A stretch of 64,000 nt of DNA from JAGVSZ01 sp963716855 (GTDB lineage Bacteria > Pseudomonadota > Gammaproteobacteria > Burkholderiales > SG8-39): NCBI GenBank assembly GCA_963716855.1, contig CAVQUV010000016.1, positions 62,001 through 126,000 of the forward strand. Reading direction: 5' to 3'. The translations under genes were made by a program, and so were the position numbers. How positions within the stretch are numbered: the stretch's first letter is position 1; each line of letters begins with the position of its first letter. Shown one piece after another: positions 31,350 through 42,370 of the stretch. The notes beneath the pieces were generated by a model. That model did not search any database. It was not told the DNA's origin and saw nothing but the letters and a program-made list of their open reading frames with translations.

Positions 31350-32690
31350 TCAATCGGCGAGAACCGGCGCCGGCCCCGCGTCCGGCGGGCGGCGGCCGCC
31401 CCCGCGGCGGCGGCGCCGCCGCTTCTGCTCGCCGGGCGCGGCGGGCAGCAGCAGCTCGGTGCGCTCCTCCGGCGTGCCCTCGATGAAGCGGCGCCACCAG
31501 TCGGCGAGCTCGCCCGGCGCCTCGCCGCTCTCGGCGCGCAGCGCGAGGAAGTCGTAGCCCGCGCGCAGCCGCGGATGCTCGAGCAGCGCGAAGGGCCGCT
31601 TGCCCGAGCGGCTGTCGAAGCGCGGCTGCAGCGACCAGATCTCCTTCATCGTCGCGGTGAGGCGGCGCGGGATGGCGAGCTTGTCGGTCTGCTTGTCGAG
31701 GACGTCGTCCATCGCCGCGAAGAGCGCGGGCGTTGCGCGATCGCCGCGGCCCTCGCGCGCCTTCCACGCCGCGAGCACCTCGTGCCACAGGAGCGCCGCG
31801 AAGAGGAACGCCGGCGACACCGGGCGGTCCTCGCGGATACGCAGATCCGTCTGCGCGAGCGCGAGGCTCACGAACTTCTCGCCCAGGGGCTGCTCGAGGA
31901 TCACGTCGAGGAGCGGCAGGACGCCGTGGTGCAGCCCTTCGGTGCGCAGTCGCTTCACGCCGTCCGCGGCGTGCCCGGAAAGGAGGAGCTTCAGCATCTC
32001 GTCGAACACCCGCGCCGGCGGGACGTTGTCGATCAGCTTCGCCATCTCGCGGATCGGGGCGCGCGTCTTGGGCTCGATCTGGAAGTCGAGCTTCGCCGCG
32101 AGCCGGACCGCGCGCAGCATCCGGATCGGATCCTCGCGGAAGCGCACCAGCGGGTCGCCGATGATGCGCACGCGGCGCTTGCGGAGATCGGGCACGCCGC
32201 GGTGCCAGTCGAGGACCGTCTCGGTGGCCGGGTCGTAGTACAGCGCGTTCATCGTGAAGTCGCGGCGCGCGGCGTCCTGCTCGCGCGTGCCGTAGACGTT
32301 GTCGCGCAGGACGCGCCCCGTCTCCTCGTCCACCTCGCCGGGCGCCGCGGCGCGGAAGGTGGACACCTCGACCACCTCGTTCTGGAACACCGCGTGCACG
32401 AGCTTGAAGCGCCGGCCGATCAGGCGGGACCGGCGCATGTGCTTGTGGACGTCCTCGGGAAAGGCGTCGGTCGCGACGTCGAAGTCCTTCGGCTGCACGC
32501 CGAGCATCAGGTCGCGCACCGCGCCCCCGACGACGTAGGCCTTGTGCCCGTGGCTCGCGAGCACCTCGCACACCTTGCGGGCGCCGTAGCTGATGGAATC
32601 GCGGCGGATGCCGTGCTCGGCGGCGGGAAAGACCTCGGGCTCGTGGCGCGGGCCGATGCGGAGGACGCGGCGGATGAAGCGCTTGATCAA
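31350..32690 (-). CDS. pcnB: Poly(A) polymerase I
   Basis: A 446-residue nucleotidyltransferase that adds poly(A) tails to RNA and promotes decay. Catalytic-domain motifs are AYVVGGAVRDLMLGVQPKDF with the DxD pair in DFDVATDAFPEDV, RRSRLIGRRFKLVHA, RDFTMNALYYDP and EDPIRMLRAVRLAAKL. The C-terminus is basic and proline/arginine rich (QKRRRRRRGGGRRPP), as in PcnB. Three bases of overlap link it to the ABC ATPase gene upstream. Confidence 0.93.
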   Translation of the reverse strand: MIKRFIRRVLRIGPRHEPEVFPAAEHGIRRDSISYGARKVCEVLASHGHKAYVVGGAVRDLMLGVQPKDFDVATDAFPEDVHKHMRRSRLIGRRFKLVHAVFQNEVVEVSTFRAAAPGEVDEETGRVLRDNVYGTREQDAARRDFTMNALYYDPATETVLDWHRGVPDLRKRRVRIIGDPLVRFREDPIRMLRAVRLAAKLDFQIEPKTRAPIREMAKLIDNVPPARVFDEMLKLLLSGHAADGVKRLRTEGLHHGVLPLLDVILEQPLGEKFVSLALAQTDLRIREDRPVSPAFLFAALLWHEVLAAWKAREGRGDRATPALFAAMDDVLDKQTDKLAIPRRLTATMKEIWSLQPRFDSRSGKRPFALLEHPRLRAGYDFLALRAESGEAPGELADWWRRFIEGTPEERTELLLPAAPGEQKRRRRRRGGGRRPPDAGPAPVLAD

Positions 32691-33451
32691 CGGGTCGGTA
32701 CGAAGAGAGGCGCCGCGGACTCCGCCGCCGGCGCGAGCCGGCAGCCGTAGAGGGCCTCGAGGTGGTCTTGCGTGAGCACTTCTTGCGCGGGCCCGTGGCG
32801 GAAGCGGCCCGAATCATACAACAGGAGCGCGTGGCCGCAGTACCGCGCCGCCCAGAGCGGCTCGTGCAACGCCATGATCACGGTGCGGCCGGCGCGCACG
32901 AGGCGGGCGAGGAGCTCCATGACCGCGAGCTGGTGGCCCAGGTCGAGGTGGGCGAGCGGCTCGTCGAGGAGCCACCACTGCGGCGACTGGACCAGGAGCT
33001 GCGCGAGCCGCGCGCGCTGCCGCTCGCCGCCGGACAGCGTGCGGTAGGGCTGCGTCGCGTGCGCGCCGAGATCGAGCTCGGCGAGCGCCGCGCGCGCAGC
33101 CTCTTCGGCCGCCGGGTCCGGCCCGAGCAGGCCCGTCGCGTGCGCGACCCGGCCGAGCATCGCGTACTCGAGCGTGGAGCCCCAGTAGCTCTCCCCTTCG
33201 TCCTGCAGCAGGACGGCGACGCGGCGGGCCACGTCGCGCCGCGCGAGCGCGGCGAGCGGTGCGCCGTCGAGCGTCACCGTTCCCCCGTCCGGGTCGCGCA
33301 GCCCGGCGAGCGCATGGAGCAGGCTCGTCTTGCCCGCGCCATTCGGGCCGAGCAGCGCCCAGCACTCGCCCGGGGCGAGCGCAAAGCCGAGGCCGTCGAC
33401 GAGCACGCGTCCGGGCACGGCCAGCTTGAGCCCCTGCGCGGCGAGCGTCAC
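32687..33451 (-). CDS. ABC transporter ATP-binding protein, BtuD/FecE-like
   Basis: A 254-residue ATPase with Walker A ALLGPNGAGKTSLLHAL, Q-loop LLQDEGESYWGST, signature TLSGGERQRARLAQLL, Walker B WWLLDEPLAHLDLGHQ and a switch His (MALHEPLWAAR). The type fits importers of cobalamin, haem or iron-siderophores. The GTG start overlaps the permease stop (GTGA). No binding protein or TonB receptor gene accompanies the pair in this window, so the substrate is open. Confidence 0.9.
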   Translation of the reverse strand: MTLAAQGLKLAVPGRVLVDGLGFALAPGECWALLGPNGAGKTSLLHALAGLRDPDGGTVTLDGAPLAALARRDVARRVAVLLQDEGESYWGSTLEYAMLGRVAHATGLLGPDPAAEEAARAALAELDLGAHATQPYRTLSGGERQRARLAQLLVQSPQWWLLDEPLAHLDLGHQLAVMELLARLVRAGRTVIMALHEPLWAARYCGHALLLYDSGRFRHGPAQEVLTQDHLEALYGCRLAPAAESAAPLFVPTR

Positions 33452-34410
33452 CGGGTCCTCGCGAGCAACGCCAGGAGGACCGGCACGCCGACCAGCGCGG
33501 TCACCGCCCCGACCGGAAACTCGAGCGGCGCGGCCGCCGTGCGCGCGATCGTGTCGGCGCCCGCGACCAGCGCCCCGCCGCCGAGCGCGGTGAGCGGCAG
33601 CAGGCGCCCGTGGTCGCTGAACCCGGCGAGCCGCAGCGCGTGCGGCACCACCAGCCCGACGAAACCGATCGGCCCGGCGACCAGCACCGCCGCGACGGTC
33701 GCGACCGTCGCGGCGAGGAAGGCGATCGCCTGCGTCGCGCCGACCGCCACGCCGAGCGAGCGCGCCTTGAGGGGGCCGAGCGTCAGTGCGTCCAGGCGCA
33801 GGGCGAGCGGTTGCGCCGCCGCGACGACGACGAGCAAGGCGATCCACGGCGCGGCGGGGCGCGTCGCGCCCGACAGGTCGCCCAGCAGCCAGAAGAGCAT
33901 TCCCTGGATCTGTCCGGCCGACGCCAGCGAGAGCAGCATGCTGACGACCGCGCCGCAGCCGGCCCCGATCGCGACGCCGGTGAGTAGCACGCGGTGGATG
34001 TTCCAGCCGGTCAGGCGCACCGCGAGCGCGAGCAGCACGCCCGCGGCGGCGCACGCGCCGCCGAACGAGAGCACGTGCACCGCCCAGCCGGGCAGCCCGA
34101 GGAGGATGGCGGTGAGCGCGCCCACCGATGCGCCACCCGACACGCCCAGGATCGAAGGATCGGCGAGGGGGTTGCGCAGCAGCACCTGCAGCAGCGCGCC
34201 GGAGAGCGCGAGCAGCGCACCGCAGGCGAACGCGCACAAGGTGCGGGGCGCGCGCAGCGACCAGAGGATGTCGCGGCTCGCCTCGGTGCCGCCGCCCGTC
34301 AGCGCGCGGAGCCATTCGCCGGCGGGCACGTCGACGCTACCGAACCACAGGCCCGCCGCGAGCGAGACCGGCGCAGCGAGCAGGACCGCTATCGCGGCGA
34401 GCCGGCGCAT
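33448..34410 (-). CDS. FecCD/BtuC-family ABC transporter permease
   Basis: A 320-residue membrane protein of about ten helices. FecCD landmarks are WSLRAPRTLCAFACGALLAL, GALLQVLLRNPLADPSILGV with GGASVGA, GDLSGATRPAAPW, and the ATPase-contact loop GPIGFVGLVVPHALRLAGFS. It couples to the overlapping ATPase gene to import cobalamin-, haem- or siderophore-type ligands. The pair lies between pcnB and the HAD gene, breaking an otherwise conserved housekeeping run. No cobalamin riboswitch was recognised upstream. Confidence 0.9.
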   Translation of the reverse strand: MRRLAAIAVLLAAPVSLAAGLWFGSVDVPAGEWLRALTGGGTEASRDILWSLRAPRTLCAFACGALLALSGALLQVLLRNPLADPSILGVSGGASVGALTAILLGLPGWAVHVLSFGGACAAAGVLLALAVRLTGWNIHRVLLTGVAIGAGCGAVVSMLLSLASAGQIQGMLFWLLGDLSGATRPAAPWIALLVVVAAAQPLALRLDALTLGPLKARSLGVAVGATQAIAFLAATVATVAAVLVAGPIGFVGLVVPHALRLAGFSDHGRLLPLTALGGGALVAGADTIARTAAAPLEFPVGAVTALVGVPVLLALLARTR

Positions 34411-34414
34411 GGCC

Positions 34415-35077
34415 TCATCTGAGCGAGATGATCGGCCACCGACGCTCCGTCGCAATGCCGTGCAGCGTCTCGTCCGGATCGACCGCAACCGGATACTTGA
34501 CCATTTCGAGCAGCGGCAGGTCGTTGTGCGAATCGCTGTAGAACCAGCTTCCCGCGAAGCTCTCGAGCGGGTGCCCCAGCCCGCCGAGCCATTGCTCGAG
34601 GCGGGCGACCTTGCCGGTGCGGAACGCCGGAATGCCGGCCACTTTCCCCGTGTACACGCCGGCGTGCGCTTCGGGCTCGGTCGCGATCAGGTGCGCGACG
34701 CCGAACTCGCGCGCGATCGGGCCGGTCACGAACGAATTGGTGGCGGTGACGATCGCGCAAAGGCTCCCCGCGTCGAGGTGGCGCGCCACGAGGCGGCGCG
34801 CCGCCGGCCCGATCATCGGCCGGATCTTCGCGTCCATGAACTCGGCGTGCCACGTGTCGAGCTGCGCGCGCGGGTAGCGCGCGAGCGGCGCGAGCTGGAA
34901 GTCGAGGAACTCGTAGATGTCGAGCGTGCCCGCCTTGTATTGCGCGAAGAAGCGGTCGTTCTCCGTCTCGTAGGTCGCGCGGTCGAGCACGCCGCGGTCG
35001 ATCAGGAACTGCGCCCACTCGTAGTCCGAGTCGCCGGCCAGCAGCGTGTTGTCGAGGTCGAAGAGGACGAGCTCCAT
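34415..35077 (-). CDS. HAD-superfamily phosphatase (HAD-IB, SerB-like)
   Basis: A 220-residue hydrolase with the nucleophile motif LFDLDNTLLAGDSDYEW (Asp7, Asp9), motif II VTATNSFVTGPIA, Lys in RTGKVARLEQW, and motif IV FYSDSHNDLPLLEMV. The type is the SerB-like HAD-IB family, usually annotated as HAD hydrolase or histidinol-phosphatase-like in betaproteobacteria. It overlaps nothing but follows hda by six bases, as in related genomes. The substrate is a small phosphoester; which one is not evident. Confidence 0.88.
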   Translation of the reverse strand: MELVLFDLDNTLLAGDSDYEWAQFLIDRGVLDRATYETENDRFFAQYKAGTLDIYEFLDFQLAPLARYPRAQLDTWHAEFMDAKIRPMIGPAARRLVARHLDAGSLCAIVTATNSFVTGPIAREFGVAHLIATEPEAHAGVYTGKVAGIPAFRTGKVARLEQWLGGLGHPLESFAGSWFYSDSHNDLPLLEMVKYPVAVDPDETLHGIATERRWPIISLR

Positions 35078-35083
35078 CGCGCG

Positions 35084-35692
35084 TCACTTCAACCCGAGCG
35101 CCTCGAGCGCCTCGCGCACGAGCGGCAGCGTGAGGGCGCGCTTCTGCGCGAGCGAGTAGCGGTCGAGCGCATCGAGCACCGCGAGCTGCGTGCCCAGGTC
35201 GCGCGGCAGGCGGCGCAGCAGGTAGCCGGCCACTTCGTCGGGGAGCGTCATGCCGCGGCTCGCGGCCTGCGCGCGCAGCGCCCCGGCCTTGGCCTCGTCG
35301 CCGAGCGCCTGCAGCTGGAACACGAGGCCCGAGCCGAGCCGGGTGCGCAGGTCCGCGCGGACGGCGAGCTGCGCCGGCGGCGCATCTCCGGCGGCGATGA
35401 ACGCGACGCCGGCGGCGCGTGCGCGGTTGAAGGCGTCGAACGCGTCGATCTGGCCTGCATCGTCGAGAAGGTGGACGTCGTCGCACGTGACGACGCCCGC
35501 GGTGCGCGCGGCAGCGGCGAGGAGATGGCTGCGACCGCTGGCCGCGTCGCCCCAGAGGTAGACCGCCCGCTCGCCTTCGCCGCGCACGGCGGCGCGCACA
35601 GACGCGACCGCCGCCGCGTTCGCGCCCGCGACGAAGTTGTCGAAGGTCGGCGGCGCGGGGGGAGCGAGCTCGAGGATCAGCTGGCCGGTCAC
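35084..35692 (-). CDS. hda: DnaA regulatory inactivator Hda
   Basis: A 202-residue AAA+ protein homologous to DnaA domain III, which with the sliding clamp stimulates ATP hydrolysis on DnaA and prevents over-initiation. FDNFVAGANAAAVASVRA is the usual N-terminal box, YLWGDAASGRSHLLAAAA the P-loop, VVTCDDVHLLDDAGQIDAF the Walker B, and LRTRLGSGLVFQLQAL the box VII region with the arginine. The GTG at 35692 is used: QLILEL near the start fits the clamp-binding motif QLxLxL. Confidence 0.9.
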   Translation of the reverse strand: MTGQLILELAPPAPPTFDNFVAGANAAAVASVRAAVRGEGERAVYLWGDAASGRSHLLAAAARTAGVVTCDDVHLLDDAGQIDAFDAFNRARAAGVAFIAAGDAPPAQLAVRADLRTRLGSGLVFQLQALGDEAKAGALRAQAASRGMTLPDEVAGYLLRRLPRDLGTQLAVLDALDRYSLAQKRALTLPLVREALEALGLK

Positions 35693-35761
35693 GTGAGGTA
35701 GAATCGATCGGGGAAAAACGCGCAATTCTAGCGGCAACCGCCGCCTCTCCCGAGCCGATCG

Positions 35762-36835
35762 ATGTCCCGCCCGACCGATTCCCTCTCGTACCGCGACGCC
35801 GGCGTCGACATCGACGCGGGCGATGCGCTCGTCGAGCGCATCAAGCCGTTCGCGAAGCGGACCATGCGGCCGGAGGTCCTCGCGGGCATCGGCGGGTTCG
35901 GCGCGCTCGTCGAACTGCCCAAGCGCTACCGCCACCCGGTGCTCGTCTCGGGCACCGACGGCGTCGGCACCAAGCTGAAGCTCGCCTTCCTGCTGAACCG
36001 CCACGACACGGTCGGCATCGACCTGGTCGCGATGAGCGTGAACGACGTCCTGGTGCAGGGCGCCGAGCCGCTGTTCTTCCTGGACTACTTCGCGTGCGGC
36101 AAGCTCGACGTGGCCGTCGCTGCCGACGTCATCAAGGGCATCGCGCAGGGCTGCGAGGCCGCCGGCTGCGCGCTGATCGGCGGTGAGACCGCCGAGATGC
36201 CGGGCATGTACCCCGAGGGCGAGTACGACCTCGCGGGTTTCTGCGTCGGAGTGGTCGAGAAGGACCGCGTGATCGACGGCCGCAGCATCGCGCCCGGCGA
36301 CGTCGTGCTCGGGCTCGCGTCGAGCGGCGCGCATTCGAACGGCTATTCGCTCGTGCGTCGCATCCTCGAGCGCGCTGGGTGGGAAGGGAAGGGCCCCACC
36401 CCGTCGTCCGGGCTCGATCTTGCGGCCGACTTCCACGGCCGGCCGCTCGCCGACGTGCTGATCGAGCCCACGCGGATCTACGTCAAGCCGGTGCTGAAGC
36501 TGCTCGGCGAGGTGAAGGTCAAGGGCCTCGCCCACATCACCGGCGGCGGGCTGGTCGAGAACGTGCCGCGCGTCCTGCCCGACGCGGTCTGCGCGGTCCT
36601 GGACAGCGCCGCCTGGCCGCTTCCGCCGCTCTTCCGGTGGCTGCAGGAGCAGGGCAACGTCGCCGCGCACGAGATGCACCGCGTGTTTAACTGCGGCATC
36701 GGCATGGTCATTGTCGTTGCGCCCGGCGATGCCGATCGCGCGACGACGCTGCTCCGTTCCGCAGGGGAAACCGTCTATCGCATCGGCGCCATCGAGCCGC
36801 GGCCGGCCGACGGCGCGGCCACCGTCGTTCGCTAG
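35762..36835 (+). CDS. purM: Phosphoribosylformylglycinamidine cyclo-ligase
   Basis: A 357-residue purine-synthesis enzyme (AIR synthetase) that closes the imidazole ring of FGAM using ATP. SLSYRDAGVDIDAGDALVER, LVSGTDGVGTKLKLAFLL, MSVNDVLVQGAEPLFFLDY, ALIGGETAEMPGMYPEGEYD and ITGGGLVENVPRVLP are the family motifs. It is divergent from hda with a 69-base gap that must hold both promoters. Confidence 0.96.
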   Translation: MSRPTDSLSYRDAGVDIDAGDALVERIKPFAKRTMRPEVLAGIGGFGALVELPKRYRHPVLVSGTDGVGTKLKLAFLLNRHDTVGIDLVAMSVNDVLVQGAEPLFFLDYFACGKLDVAVAADVIKGIAQGCEAAGCALIGGETAEMPGMYPEGEYDLAGFCVGVVEKDRVIDGRSIAPGDVVLGLASSGAHSNGYSLVRRILERAGWEGKGPTPSSGLDLAADFHGRPLADVLIEPTRIYVKPVLKLLGEVKVKGLAHITGGGLVENVPRVLPDAVCAVLDSAAWPLPPLFRWLQEQGNVAAHEMHRVFNCGIGMVIVVAPGDADRATTLLRSAGETVYRIGAIEPRPADGAATVVR

Positions 36836-38770
36836 CCGGCGCCACTCGTCGGGTCCCGGGCGCCATTCGCCGGGTTTCGCTCCGATTCTTCACGTTCACC
36901 GTGAGAAAGTCCCGTGCGCGCACGTGCGCGGTGCGCGCTTTGCTTGTCTGATGCGTTGAACGCGACCGGAACAGAACGAGCGGAAATATGACCGGAACGA
37001 AGTCGCAGCCCACCTTCGAGCGCCAGCTGATCGGCCTGGCCGTGGCCGCCTGCTTCGCGGGCGTCGTTCACGCCAACCCGACGGGTCCGGCGGTGGCCAA
37101 CGGCGCGGCGAGCTTCGCGACGACCGGAAACACGCTGACCGTCACCAACACCCCCGGCGCGATCATCAACTGGCAGGCGTTCTCGATCCGCCCCGACGAG
37201 GTCACCCGCTTCATCCAGAGCGGCGCGGCGAGCGCGGTGCTCAACCGCGTCACCGGCGTCGGGCAATCCGCGATTCTCGGCCAGCTGCTGTCGAACGGCC
37301 GAGTCTTCCTGATCAATCCCAACGGCGTGGTGGTCGGCGCCGGCGCGCGCATCGACACCGCCGGGTTCGTGGCCTCGAGCCTCAACCTGTCGAACGAGGA
37401 TTTCCTCGCCGGCCGCTTCCGCTTTACCGATCCCGGCAACGCGGGGAAGGTGACGAACGCCGGGTCGATCAACGCGCATTCGGGCGGCCCGGTCTACCTG
37501 ATCGCGCCGACGGTCGAAAACCACGGCGTCATCACCGCGCCGAACGGCGACATCCTCCTCGCCGCCGGCAAGAGCGTGGAGCTCGTGTCCGCGGCGAGCC
37601 CGCACCTGCGCGTGCAGGTGCAGGCGGGCGGCGAGGCCGTCAACGTCGGCCAGCTCCTCGCCGACTCCGGCCGCGTCGGCCTCTACGGCGCGGCGATCCG
37701 CAACGCGGGGACGATCAGCGCCGACAGCGCGAGCCTCAATGCCGCGGGCAACGTCGTGCTCAAGGCTTCGCGCGACGTGACGCTCGAGGGCACGAGCGTG
37801 GTGAGCGCGAGCGGCGGGCGAAGGGCGGCACGGTCGACCTGCAGGCCGAGCAGGGCACGCTGCTCGTGGACGGGCGCGTCGATGCGAAGGGCGCGGCGGG
37901 CCAGGGCGGCGACGTCAGGCTTCTCGGCACGCAGGTCGGGCTGATCGGGAACGCGGCGGTCGACGCATCGGGCGCGAAGGGCGGCGGGACGGTCCTGGTC
38001 GGCGGCGACTACCAGGGCAAGAATCCGGACATCCAAAACGCCGCACGCGTCGTGCTCGCGCCGGACGCGAAGGTGGTCGCGGACGCGACCGGGCGCGGGG
38101 ACGGCGGCCGGGTCATCGTCTGGTCGGACGAGTACACGGGCTTCTACGGCACGATCAGCGCGCGCGGTGGTGCGGCCGGCGGCAACGGCGGGTTCGTCGA
38201 GACCTCGAGCAAGGACAACCTGCAGGCGCTCGGGATCGTGGACGCCGCGGCGCCGCTCGGACGCGCGGGCGAGTGGCTCCTCGATCCCGCGAACGTGACC
38301 ATCTCGGGCGGGGTAACTGCGAACGGGGTCTACAGCGGCGGCAGCCCCAACCTCTTCACCACCACCGCCAACAACGCGGTTGCGAACGTGACGACGCTCC
38401 AGACCTCGCTCAATGCGGGGACGAGCGTCACGATCAACACGACGCCGGGCGGCGCGCAGGCGGGGCACATCACGCTCGCGTCGGACGCGATCACGAAGAG
38501 CGCCGGCACGGCGGCGCCGCGCTCACGCTGAACGCGCAGAGCAACATCGCCCTCAACGCCGGAATCACGTCGACCTCGAACACGCTCGACGTGAACCTGA
38601 ACGCCGGGCTGGGCGGCGCGGGAACCGTCACGCTCAACAACATGAGCCTCAACGGCGGCACGTTGACCGTGAACGCCCCCGGCAACGTCACCCAGACGGC
38701 GGGCACGACCCTGCAGACCGCGACCTCGCTCGTGAAGCAGGGCGCCGGGACGATGACGCTCTCGCAGGCG

Positions 38771-41700
38771 AACACCTACACCGGGACGACCAATGTCCAG
38801 GCCGGCACCCTGACGGTTACCAATGCGGGCGGGCTCGGCACGACCGCTGGGGGAACGACGATCGCCGCCGGGGCGACGCTGAACATCAACAACGTGGCGG
38901 TCGGAGCCGAGAGCGTCACGCTCGACGGGACGCTGCGGGCACTGGCGCAGGAGCATCGCTTGCCGGAGCCGTGGCGCTGGGCGCCGGATCCGCGGTCAAT
39001 GCCATGGCCGCCGCCGACGTCCTGACGCTCGGCGGCGTGGTCGGCGGTGCGAATGCGCTCACCAAGACGGGTGCCGGAACAGTGACGCTGTCCGGCGCCA
39101 ACACGTACTCTGGCGCGACCAACGTCAACGCCGGCACGCTGACCGCCTCGAACGCGGCGGCACTCGGAACGACGGCAGCAGGCACGACGGTCGCGGCCGG
39201 CGCGACGCTGCGCGTCAACAACGTGGCGATGGGAACCGAAACGCTCACGCTGAACGGCGCGGGCGTTGGCGGCGCCGGCGCACTGCAGGGCACCGGTGCC
39301 GGGGCCGCGCTCGCCGGCGCCGTCACGCTCGGCAGCGCGACGACGATCGGCGCGACGGCGGCGGCCGACACGCTGACGCTGTCGGGCGTAGTGGTGGCGC
39401 GAATGCGCTGACCAAGGTGGGCGCGGGCACGGCAGTGCTTACGGGCGCCAACACCTACACGGGCGCGACCGCGATCAACTCCGGGACGGTGGTCGCGTCG
39501 AACGCGAGCGCGCTGGGCACGACCGCGGGCGCCACGACGGTCGCGAATGGCGCGACGCTGCGCGTCAACAACGTGGCGATCGGGGCCGAGGCGGTGACGC
39601 TCAATGGCACCGGCGTGGCGCGGCCGGGGCTCTGCAAGGCACGGGGACGGCCTCGCTCGCGGGCAACGTGACCCTCGCCACCGCGAGCACGGTCGGGGTG
39701 ACCGCAGCCGCGGACACGCTGACGCTGTCGGGCGTGGTGAGCGGGGCGAACGCGCTGACCAAGGTGGGCGCGGGCACAGCCGTGCTCTCGGGCGCCAATA
39801 CCTACACGGGCGCGACGACGATCAGCGCGGGCACGGTGGTCGCGTCGAACGCGGCGGCGCTGGGCACGACGGCGGGCGGCACGACGGTGGCGAACGGCGC
39901 GACGCTGCGCGTCAACAACGTGGCGATCGGGGCCGAGGCGGTCACGCTCAACGGGACCGGCGTCGGTGCGGCCGGCGCGCTGCAAGGCACGGGAACGGCG
40001 TCGCTCGCGGGCAACGTGACCCTGGCCGCCGCGAGCACGGTCGGGGTGACCGGAGCAGCCGATGCGCTGACGCTTTCGGGCGTCGTGAGCGGCGCCAATG
40101 CGCTCACCAAAGCCGGCGCCGGCACGCTGACGCTCTCCGGCGCGAACATCTACACGGGTACGACGACGATCAGTGCGGGCACGGTCGTCGCGTCGAACGC
40201 GACGGCGCTGGGCACGGTGGCGGGCGGCACGACGGTCGCGGCCGGAGCGACGCTCAACGTCAACAACGTCGCGATCGGCGCCGAGGCGGTGACGCTGAAC
40301 GGCACGCTGCAGGGTACGGGCGCCGCGTCCCTCGCCGGCACGGTCGCGCTCGGCGCGGCGAGCGCGCTGAACACGGCGGCGTTCGGCGATACGCTCACCC
40401 TCACCGGCGTGGTGAGCGGCGCCAACGCCCTGAACAAGAACGGTGCCGGTACCGTCGTTTTGGGCGGGGCCGCGGCGAACACCTATACCGGTGCAACCAA
40501 CGTCAACGCCGGGACGCTGCGCGTCGGGTCGGCGGCAAACAAGATCACCAACACGAGCGCGGTGAACGTTGCCGCTCCGGGGACGCTGGACCTGAACAAC
40601 TTCAACGAGACGGTCGGCTCGATCGCGGGCGCGGGCAACATCACGCTGGGCAGCGCGACACTGACGGCCGGCAACGCAACCAACACGCTCTTCTCGGGCG
40701 TGGTGAGCGGGACCGGCGGTCTCACCAAGGCCGGCACCGGAACGCTCGAGTTGTCCGGTGCGAACACCTACACCGGCACGACCGCGGTTAGCGCGGGCAC
40801 GGTGGTCGCCTCGAACGTGACGGCACTGGGGACGACGGCGGGCGGCACCACGGTGGCGAACGGTGCGACGCTCCGCATCAACAATGTGGCGATCGGGGCC
40901 GAAGCGGTAACCGTCAATGGCGCTGGAGTAGGCGCCGCCGGCGCGCTCCAGGGCACGGGAACGGCATCGCTCGCGGGTAACGTCGCGCTCGCCACTGCGA
41001 GCACGGTCGGGGCGACCGCGGCCGCCGACACCCTCACGCTGTCGGGCGTGGTGAGCGGCGCGAACGCGCTGACCAAAGCGGGCGCGGGCACTGTGGTGCT
41101 TACGGGGGCCAACACCTACACGGGCGCGACGACGATCAACGCGGGCACGGTGGTCGCATCGAACGCGACGGCGCTGGGGACGTTGGCGGGCGGCACGACG
41201 GTCGCGGCGGGTGCGACACTGAACATCAACAACGTCGCGATCGGGACCGAGGCGCTCACGCTCAACGGCACGCTCCAGGGTACGGGCGCCGCCTCGCTCG
41301 CGGGTACCGTCGCGCTCGGCGCGGCGAACGCGCTGAACACGGCAGTGGCGGGCGACACGCTCACCCTCACCGGCGTGGTGAGCGGTGCCAATGCCCTGAA
41401 CAAGAACGGGGCGGGCACGGTGGTCCTCGCCGGCGCCGCCAACAACACGTACACCGGTGTGACGAATATCAATGCCGGCACGCTCGTCGCTTCGAAGGCG
41501 GGCGCGCTCGGCACGGTGGCCGGCGGAACGACGGTCGCGAACGGCGCGACCCTGCAGATCAGCAACGTCGCGATCGGCGCCGAGCCGGTGACGCTGAACG
41601 GCACGGGCGTCGGCGGAAGCGGCGCGCTGCAGGGAACGGGCGCCGCCTCGTTGACCGGCAATGTGACGCTCGCGTCGGCGAGCTCGATCGGCGCGCCGGC

Positions 41701-42370
41701 CCTGGCCGACACGCTGACGCTGTCGGGCGTTGTCGGCGGGGCCAACGACCTCACCAAGGTCGGGGCGGGCACGGTCGTGCTGTCCGGCGCGGCCGCGAAC
41801 ACGTATGGTGGTGCGACCAACGTGAATGCCGGGACGCTGCGCGTCGGGTCGGCCGCGAACAAGATCACCGATACGAGCGCCGTGACCGTGGCAGGCGGCG
41901 CGACGCTGGACCTCAACGGCTTCAGCGAGACGATCGGCTCGCTCGCAGGCGCCGGCAACGTGACGCTTGGCGCCGGGACGCTCACGGCCGGCGGCAACGG
42001 CGCGTCGACCGTCTTCTCGGGCGTGGTCTCCGGCGCGGGCGGCCTGACGAAGGCAGGCGCAGGGACGTTCGAGCTCTCCGGCGCCAACACCTACGCGGGC
42101 GCGACGAACGTCAACGCGGGCACGCTCACCGCCTCGAACGCCGCGGCGCTCGGCACGACCGCGGGTGCGACGACGGTCGCGAACGGCGCGACGCTCAACA
42201 TCAACAACGTGGCGATCGGCAACGAAGCGGTCACGATCAACGGCAACGGCGTGGGCGGCGCGGGCGCGCTGACCGGCACCGGCACGGCCTCCCTTGGCGG
42301 TCAGGTCACCGTCGCGACCGCGAGCCGCGTCGGCGCGGCGCCCGGCAGCGCACTCGCACTGAACGGAACG
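38771..42370 (+). repeat. Autotransporter-type strand repeats within the adhesin
   Basis: The AACACxTAC (Asn-Thr-Tyr) mark recurs at 38771, 39100, 39450, 39797, 40145, 40478, 40763, 41111, 41444, 41798 and 42086. Spacings fall into classes of about 330-354 and 285-288 bases. Each unit has a T/S-G-A-T-T-I-x-A-G-T core followed by LGT...GATLxxNNVAIG. Several units are close to identical, which offers recombination targets. Confidence 0.85.

Noticed and set aside
32687..34700. Cobalamin riboswitch upstream of the BtuCD-like pair
   Set aside because: The gene start overlaps or closely follows the HAD gene; no leader long enough for a riboswitch exists.
39600..42300. Regular repeats that might suggest a CRISPR array
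   Set aside because: Repeats are about 285-354 bases, coding in frame and without short spacers; they are protein repeats.
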